A model generated the notes under the pieces. It worked only from the letters and a program-made list of their open reading frames with translations, ran no database searches and was not told the origin of the DNA. DNA of 64,000 bases from NCBI GenBank assembly GCA_031414805.1, contig JANOQJ010000068.1, forward strand, positions 14,336 to 78,335, in the 5' to 3' direction. The DNA is from JAAFIW01 sp031414805 (GTDB taxonomy: Bacteria > Pseudomonadota > Gammaproteobacteria > Burkholderiales > Burkholderiaceae_C). A program made the translations under genes and the position numbers. Shown piece after piece: positions 59,208 to 64,000 of the stretch (position 1 is the first letter of the stretch; the number at the start of each line of letters is the position of its first letter).

Positions 59208-59651
59208 ATGAATATCCACCATGCCTCGCTGTACCCCGGTATCGCCCTGAGAGTGGTTTGGTTGGTGCGTTGGCTGCTCGTGTTGGCGCTGGTATGGGGA
59301 CAGGCTTTCGCGCCGTTTCACTCGCACGCCGCCGACACCGAAGTAGGCGCAGAGGTTCATGCGCAATGGACAGTCGCAGGAGCGCACGACGAGGTGACCA
59401 CGCCGCATCTGGAAGGGCGCGATTCGCCTGTCCACGGCGCGCATGCCGTGCTGGCGGTACGGCCCAAAGCAAGTGCTGGCGCGCTAGTGCCCGTTGGTGA
59501 TCCGGGCGACTGGATTTTGCAAGGCCATTCAGGCCAAGGCGCAGGTCTTGCGCCGCACAGCCAGCCCGTTCGCGCAGCCGCAGCGCCCGAGCCGCGGCGA
59601 ACGTACCGAAGTTTGCCGCCAGCGGGCCGTGCACCCCCTGCCCAGGCATAA
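59208..59651 (+). CDS. Histidine-containing membrane-anchored protein of the efflux operon
   Basis: The 147-residue product has one hydrophobic segment (VVWLVRWLLVLALVWGQAFA) followed by a His-rich part (PFHSHAAD, VHAQW, GAHDEV, PHLEG, PVHGAHAV). This would put a metal-binding tail in the periplasm. I do not recognise a family; it has the look of the small proteins seen in cnr/czc-type operons. An in-frame GTG at 59169 overlaps the repressor stop and is an alternative start. The C-terminal third is low in structure. Confidence 0.6.
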   Translation: MNIHHASLYPGIALRVVWLVRWLLVLALVWGQAFAPFHSHAADTEVGAEVHAQWTVAGAHDEVTTPHLEGRDSPVHGAHAVLAVRPKASAGALVPVGDPGDWILQGHSGQGAGLAPHSQPVRAAAAPEPRRTYRSLPPAGRAPPAQA

Positions 59652-59720
59652 CACCCAACCCCGGCCCTTTTCCCAGCGGCGGTGCCTGTTCGCGCTGCCA
59701 GCCCTCCATGGAGTTTTCAT

Positions 59721-60854
59721 ATGTTTGACTATTTTTCCTGGCGCTTTGGCTCCCGTTGCGCCGTATTTCTGGCTTTCAGCCCCCTCGTGCTGGCACCCGC
59801 ACACGCCGCCGATGAATTTGCCATGACCCCAGCGCAAATGCAGGCGCTGGGTGTGCAGCTCCAGAAGTTGGCAGCTGGCAGCAGCACAGAAGGTGCAGCC
59901 TATCCGGCGCGCGTGGTCTTGCCGCCGCGCCAGGAGCAGGTGGTTAGCGCGCCGCTGGCCGGCGTGATTGACCAGATTCTGGTTTCTGAAAACGATGCCG
60001 TGCGCGCTGGTCAGCCGCTGGCCCGCCTGAGCAGCCCGGAGCTGGGCGAATTGCAGCTCAAGCTGATGGAGGCGGCCTCGCAAAACCGGCTGGCCGCCCG
60101 AACCTTGCAGCGCGAACGCCAGTTGTTTGGCGAAGGCATCATCCCGCAGCGGCGCGTTCATGAAGCCGAAGCTGCTGCGCAGCAACAGCAGGCCCGCCAA
60201 AGCCAGAGTGAAGCAGCATTGCGCATGGCCGGGCTGGACAACGCGACCCTTCGCAAGGTGGCCGATGGTGCCGCGGTGGACAGCGTGGTGATGCTGCGCG
60301 CGCGCTCGTCGGGTCTGGTCTCGCAACTGACCGTCAAGCCGGGCCAGCGGGTGCAGCCGGCCGATGCCCTGGTGCGCATTGCGGACGCCAGTCGGCTGTG
60401 GCTAGATGTGCAGGTGCCCCTCAGCTGGCAGGCTGGCGCGGGGCCGGTGAAGGGCTTGCCGATGACCGTGGTGGGGCGCGAGAGCACGGCCACCGGCCAA
60501 AGCCTGGGGGCCACCGTAAGCGACAGCCAAACGCTGATGCTGCGCGCCGAGGTCACACGCGGCACCCAGCTACTTCGCCCCGGCGAATTTGTACAGGTGC
60601 GCGTGGTCATGGGCGCAGCCCAGGGCTGGACCGTGCCGCTGGCTGCGGTGGTGCGGCAAGACGACAAGGCCTATGTGTTTGTGCGCTCGGACAAGGGCTT
60701 TATCGCTAAACCCGTCACGGTGTTGGCCAGCGCTGGCCAGACAGTGCGGGTCGCGGGCGACTTGCAGGCTGGCCAGGAAGTGGCTGCCGGCTCGGTCATT
60801 GCGCTGAAGGCGGCCTGGCAAGGGACAAACGAAACCAAAGCCGAGGGCAAATGA
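59721..60854 (+). CDS. RND efflux periplasmic adaptor (membrane fusion protein), CzcB/CusB-like
   Basis: The 377-residue protein has a signal peptide ending APAHA, then a barrel-sandwich/lipoyl half (VVSAPLAGVIDQILVSENDAVRAGQPLARLSSPEL), a helical hairpin (NRLAARTLQRERQLFGEGIIPQRRVHEAEA), the second lipoyl half (ARSSGLVSQLTVKPGQRVQPADALVRIAD) and a beta-barrel domain. It would link the inner-membrane pump to an outer-membrane channel. GGAG precedes ATG 59721. Its stop overlaps the pump start by ATGA. Confidence 0.92.
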   Translation: MFDYFSWRFGSRCAVFLAFSPLVLAPAHAADEFAMTPAQMQALGVQLQKLAAGSSTEGAAYPARVVLPPRQEQVVSAPLAGVIDQILVSENDAVRAGQPLARLSSPELGELQLKLMEAASQNRLAARTLQRERQLFGEGIIPQRRVHEAEAAAQQQQARQSQSEAALRMAGLDNATLRKVADGAAVDSVVMLRARSSGLVSQLTVKPGQRVQPADALVRIADASRLWLDVQVPLSWQAGAGPVKGLPMTVVGRESTATGQSLGATVSDSQTLMLRAEVTRGTQLLRPGEFVQVRVVMGAAQGWTVPLAAVVRQDDKAYVFVRSDKGFIAKPVTVLASAGQTVRVAGDLQAGQEVAAGSVIALKAAWQGTNETKAEGK

Positions 60855-63800
60855 TGTTGTCCCGCCTGATTCAATTTTCGCTGGCACAGCGGCTGTTTGT
60901 GCTGCTGGCCGGCGCGCTGCTGGCTGGTGCGGGCTGGTACGCCTTTGCGAACCTGCCCATCGACGCCTTCCCGGATGTCTCCAGCACCCAGGTCAAGATC
61001 ATCATGAAAGCCCCCGGCATGACACCGGAGGAGATCGAAAGCCGCATTGCGGTGCCAATCGAGGTTGAAATGCTGGGCATTCCCAACCAGCGCATGCTGC
61101 GCTCGGTCTCCAAATACGGCCTGGTCGATGTCACGGTGGATTTTCAGGATGGCACCGACATTTTCTGGGCGCGCCAGCAGGTGGGCGAGCGCCTGGCCAA
61201 TATCAACGCCGAGCTGCCGCCTGGCATCACCGGTGGTATGGCACCGATTACCACGCCGCTGGGCGAAATGTTCATGTTCACTGTCGAGTCGCCCGGCATG
61301 TCGCTGGAAGACCGCCGCAGCCTGCTGGACTGGGTGATCCGCCCCGCTTTGCGCTCGGTGCCCGGCGTGGCCGACGTGAATGCGCTGGGGGGCAAGGTGC
61401 GCAGTTTTGAGGTGGTGGCCGACCCAACCAAGCTGTCGGCGCTGGGCCTGTCCACCGCCCAGATCAAGACAGCGATTGAGGCGAACAACCGCAACGACGG
61501 TGCCGGGCGGCTGGGCGAAGGGGACGAGGTGCTCCTGGTGCGAAGCGAAGGCAGCATCAAAACCCAGGACGACCTGCGCGCCATCGTTGTCAAGCGCGGC
61601 AACGGCTCCAGCGTGCGGCTGGGCGACGTAGCCACGGTGCGCGATGGCAGCCTCACCCGCTACGGCGTGGTCACGCAAGACGGCAAGGCCGAGGCCGTGC
61701 AGGGTCTGGTGCTGGGCTTGGCTGGTGCCAACGCACAGAAGGTGGTCGAAGGCGTCACCCGCAAGCTCGACGAGATCAAGCCAACCCTGCCCAAGGGCGT
61801 GGAAATCAAGGTTTTTTACAACCGGGCCGAGCTGGTGAAAAAGGCGGTGAGCACCGTGTCGGTCGCCTTGCTGGAGGCGACTCTCGTGGTGCTGGTGCTA
61901 CTGGGTGCTTTTCTGGGCAATGTGCGCGCTGCCGTGGCGGTGGCCGCCGTGCTGCCGCTGGCCGCGCTGGCCACGTTTGTGCTGATGCGCATGGCCGGCA
62001 TGTCGGCCAACCTGATGAGCCTGGGCGGCTTGGCCATTGCGCTGGGCATGCTGGTGGACGCGGCGGTGGTGGTAGTGGAAAACATCGTGCAGCACCTGGG
62101 CCATGACCGTTCCAAGGGCAAGCTGCCCCGGCTGCACATCGTGTTTCGGGCGGTGCGCGAGGTGGCGGCACCGGTGTCAGCGGGCATTCTCATCATCGTG
62201 GTGGTGTTTTTACCGCTGCTCACGCTTCAAGACCTCGAAGGCAAGTTCTTCGTGCCGGTGGCCATGACGATTGTGTTTGCGCTGGCCAGCGCGCTGCTGC
62301 TGTCGCTCACGGTGATTCCGGTGCTGTCGTCCTTCCTGTTGAAGAAAGTGGCGCACCAAGACCCCTGGCTACCGCGCACGCTGCTCAAAGCCTACGAACC
62401 CACGCTGGCGTTTGCCATGCGGCGAGAGAAGCTGATGTACGGCCTGGCTGCAGCGCTGCTGGTGGGCGCTGCGCTGGTGTACACCCAGGTCGGCAAAACC
62501 TTCATGCCGCCCATGGACGAGGGCGACATCATTGTGGGCATCGAAAAGCTGCCCTCGGTCAGCCTGGAGGAAACCGCCGCCCTGGACCTGATGATTCATC
62601 AGGCGCTGATGAAAAACATCCCCGAGGTGACCGGCGTGGTGGCGCGGGCCGGCTCTGACGAGATCGGGCTGGACCCCATGGGCCTGAACCAGACCGACAC
62701 CTTCCTGGTACTCAAACCGCGCGCCGAGTGGCAGGCCGCCAGCAAGGAGGCGCTGATCGACAAAATCCGCAAGGTGCTGGACGACCTGCCGGGCGTGAAA
62801 TACAGCTTCACCCAACCCATCGACATGCGAGTGTCTGAGATGATCATTGGCGTGCGCGGCGATGTAGCCATCAAGGTATTCGGCCCTGAGCTTTCCAAGC
62901 TCAACGAGCTGGCCAGCCAGGTCGAGGCGCTGATCAAGCAGGTGCCCGGCAACCAGGACGTGTACACCGTGGAAAACGATGGCGTGCAGTACCTGCGCGT
63001 GGCGGTGGATCGCCTGGCGGTTGGCCGCTACGGCCTGTCGGTGGAAGACGTGCAGGACGCGCTACGGGTGCAGATTGAGGGCCAGCGCACTGGCACCGTG
63101 ATCGACGGCAACCGCCGCATCCCCATCGTGCTGCGCGGGCCGGACAGCGTGAAGATTTCACCTGCCGAGTTCTCCGCCATGCGCATTGCTACGCCTGATG
63201 GTCAGAGCGTGCCGCTGCAGGAGCTGGCCAAGCTGACGCGTGACAGCGGCCCGGTGAAGATTGACCGCGAAATGGGCAGCCGCTACAGCGTGGTGATTGC
63301 CAACGTGACCGGCCGCGACCTGGTGGGCTTCGTGGCAGAGGCCAAAACCAAGGTGGGCGAGGCCGTCAAGCTGCCCACCGGCTATCGCATTGCCTGGGGC
63401 GGCCAGTTCGAAAACCAGCAGCGCGCGTCGGCCCGCCTAGCTCTGGTGGTGCCACTGTCGCTGGGGGTGATCTTCCTGATTTTGTTTTCCACCTTTGGCT
63501 CGGTGCGGCAGGCGTTGCTGGTGTTGAGCAATATTCCGTTCGCGCTGGTGGGCGGCATCGTGGCGCTGTGGGTGTCGGGTGAGTACCTGTCGGTGCCCGC
63601 GTCGGTGGGCTTCATCGCGCTGCTGGGCATTGCGGTGCTCAACGGCGTGGTGCTGGTGAGCTATTTCAACCAGCTGTATGCCGAGGGCCTGTCGCTGGTG
63701 GAGTCGGTGCGCCAGGGTGCGCTGCGACGCCTGCGGCCGGTGCTCATGACCGCGTCCATCACCGCATTCGGATTGGTTCCGCTGCTGTTTGCCACTGGGC

Positions 63801-63958
63801 CGGGCTCGGAAATACAGCGCCCGCTGGCTATTGTGGTGATTGGTGGCTTGATCACGGCAACCGCGTTGACCTTGATTTTGCTGCCCCTTTTGTATCTACG
63901 GTTTGCGCATGCCAAGTCCGCAACCCAAACCAAAACCCGGGAGGTAGCCCATGTCTAG
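60851..63958 (+). CDS. Heavy-metal RND efflux pump, CzcA family
   Basis: The 1035-residue pump has the RND layout of 12 membrane helices and two large periplasmic parts. The family start SLAQRLFVLLAGALLAGAGWYAFANLPIDAFPDVSSTQV and PAEFSAMRIATPDG are plain. In helix 4 the sequence is ALGMLVDAAVVVVEN: the Asp and Glu of the proton path are there, but the first Asp of the CzcA form DFG-x3-DGAV is replaced, closer to the A-x-G-x3-DAA form. FMPPMDEGDIIVG lacks the CusA methionine. So the metal cannot be named safely. The operon order is repressor, His-rich protein, adaptor, pump. Confidence 0.92.
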   Translation: MMLSRLIQFSLAQRLFVLLAGALLAGAGWYAFANLPIDAFPDVSSTQVKIIMKAPGMTPEEIESRIAVPIEVEMLGIPNQRMLRSVSKYGLVDVTVDFQDGTDIFWARQQVGERLANINAELPPGITGGMAPITTPLGEMFMFTVESPGMSLEDRRSLLDWVIRPALRSVPGVADVNALGGKVRSFEVVADPTKLSALGLSTAQIKTAIEANNRNDGAGRLGEGDEVLLVRSEGSIKTQDDLRAIVVKRGNGSSVRLGDVATVRDGSLTRYGVVTQDGKAEAVQGLVLGLAGANAQKVVEGVTRKLDEIKPTLPKGVEIKVFYNRAELVKKAVSTVSVALLEATLVVLVLLGAFLGNVRAAVAVAAVLPLAALATFVLMRMAGMSANLMSLGGLAIALGMLVDAAVVVVENIVQHLGHDRSKGKLPRLHIVFRAVREVAAPVSAGILIIVVVFLPLLTLQDLEGKFFVPVAMTIVFALASALLLSLTVIPVLSSFLLKKVAHQDPWLPRTLLKAYEPTLAFAMRREKLMYGLAAALLVGAALVYTQVGKTFMPPMDEGDIIVGIEKLPSVSLEETAALDLMIHQALMKNIPEVTGVVARAGSDEIGLDPMGLNQTDTFLVLKPRAEWQAASKEALIDKIRKVLDDLPGVKYSFTQPIDMRVSEMIIGVRGDVAIKVFGPELSKLNELASQVEALIKQVPGNQDVYTVENDGVQYLRVAVDRLAVGRYGLSVEDVQDALRVQIEGQRTGTVIDGNRRIPIVLRGPDSVKISPAEFSAMRIATPDGQSVPLQELAKLTRDSGPVKIDREMGSRYSVVIANVTGRDLVGFVAEAKTKVGEAVKLPTGYRIAWGGQFENQQRASARLALVVPLSLGVIFLILFSTFGSVRQALLVLSNIPFALVGGIVALWVSGEYLSVPASVGFIALLGIAVLNGVVLVSYFNQLYAEGLSLVESVRQGALRRLRPVLMTASITAFGLVPLLFATGPGSEIQRPLAIVVIGGLITATALTLILLPLLYLRFAHAKSATQTKTREVAHV

Positions 63959-64000
63959 CAACAAACAAATTTTGACCTTGCTGGTGCCGCCCACCGTTCA
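63951..64000 (+). CDS. Start of a gene cut by the right edge, perhaps DUF3240
   Basis: An ATG at 63951 with GGGAGG upstream overlaps the pump stop by eight bases and opens MSSNKQILTLLVPPTV before the window ends. The I-L-T-L-L-V-P-P start resembles the DUF3240 proteins that often follow CzcA genes. Only 16 codons are visible. Confidence 0.5.
   Translation, partial: MSSNKQILTLLVPPTV

Overview
The window is GC-rich, densely packed bacterial chromosome, most likely from a betaproteobacterium of the Burkholderiales, family Comamonadaceae (Rhodoferax/Polaromonas-like). The reasons are the gene content (thyA-folA, Burkholderiales-type upp, salicylate-5-hydroxylase-like oxygenase, rsr-rtcBA) and the many short dispersed repeats. 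No rRNA operon, ordinary tRNA, intact insertion sequence, prophage or CRISPR array is visible.

Layout. 0-4.6 kb: a signalling membrane protein cut by the left edge, a YihY-type membrane protein, a DUF2069 protein and a GlcD-like FAD oxidase. 4.7-10.5 kb: a 1473-residue NACHT/STAND NTPase with 14 WD40 repeats, divergent from a small AAA ATPase. 10.5-17.2 kb: an RNA repair module. RtcR (CARF plus sigma-54 activator) faces a sigma-54 promoter driving rsr (Ro60-like), three tandem Y-RNA-like genes, rtcB, a zinc-ribbon gene and rtcA. One Y RNA holds a circularly permuted tRNA mimic. 17.2-26 kb: ccdAB, thyA, folA, ridA, an MDR reductase, an RNase H-like protein, exonuclease III, a Phd/VapC pair and alaS. 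26-35.9 kb: a secreted caspase-like protein, a large lipoprotein, a FecR-domain protein, a membrane-anchored trypsin-like protease, a TatD nuclease, a uracil-DNA-glycosylase-family enzyme, a stress-type membrane protein and a hemerythrin. 36-43 kb: a Crp/Fnr regulator, a response regulator, small unknowns, a saccharopine-dehydrogenase-like protein, a D-lactate-dehydrogenase-like flavoprotein and an acyltransferase.

43-50.4 kb: a pyrimidine salvage unit, with upp, a BMP-type binding protein, a double ATPase, two permeases and cytosine deaminase. Import of a base or nucleoside, deamination of cytosine to uracil and conversion to UMP would follow in sequence. 50.4-54.1 kb: three unknown small genes and a Fic protein. 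The first unknown contains a piece of the DnaK nucleotide-binding domain and shares a Trp-rich C-terminal tail with the third. 54.3-58.4 kb: nitronate monooxygenase, a ring-hydroxylating dioxygenase pair and a secreted alpha/beta hydrolase. 58.7-64 kb: a CsoR/RcnR-type repressor and a heavy-metal RND efflux operon cut by the right edge.

The strongest whole-window signal is repeats. About 17 copies of a short element with the core TGCTCAAGCAGCTA (family A) occur. Several lie inside genes in frame (folA, the glycosylase, the ABC ATPase) or form gene ends (rtcA, the dioxygenase beta subunit, the DnaK-fragment gene). A second, G+C-rich palindromic family (B) sits in frame inside alaS and the ABC ATPase and has displaced the start of an ABC permease. 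Families C and D and one MITE with a target-site duplication occupy intergenic DNA. All functional calls rest on reading the translated sequence; no database search was run.
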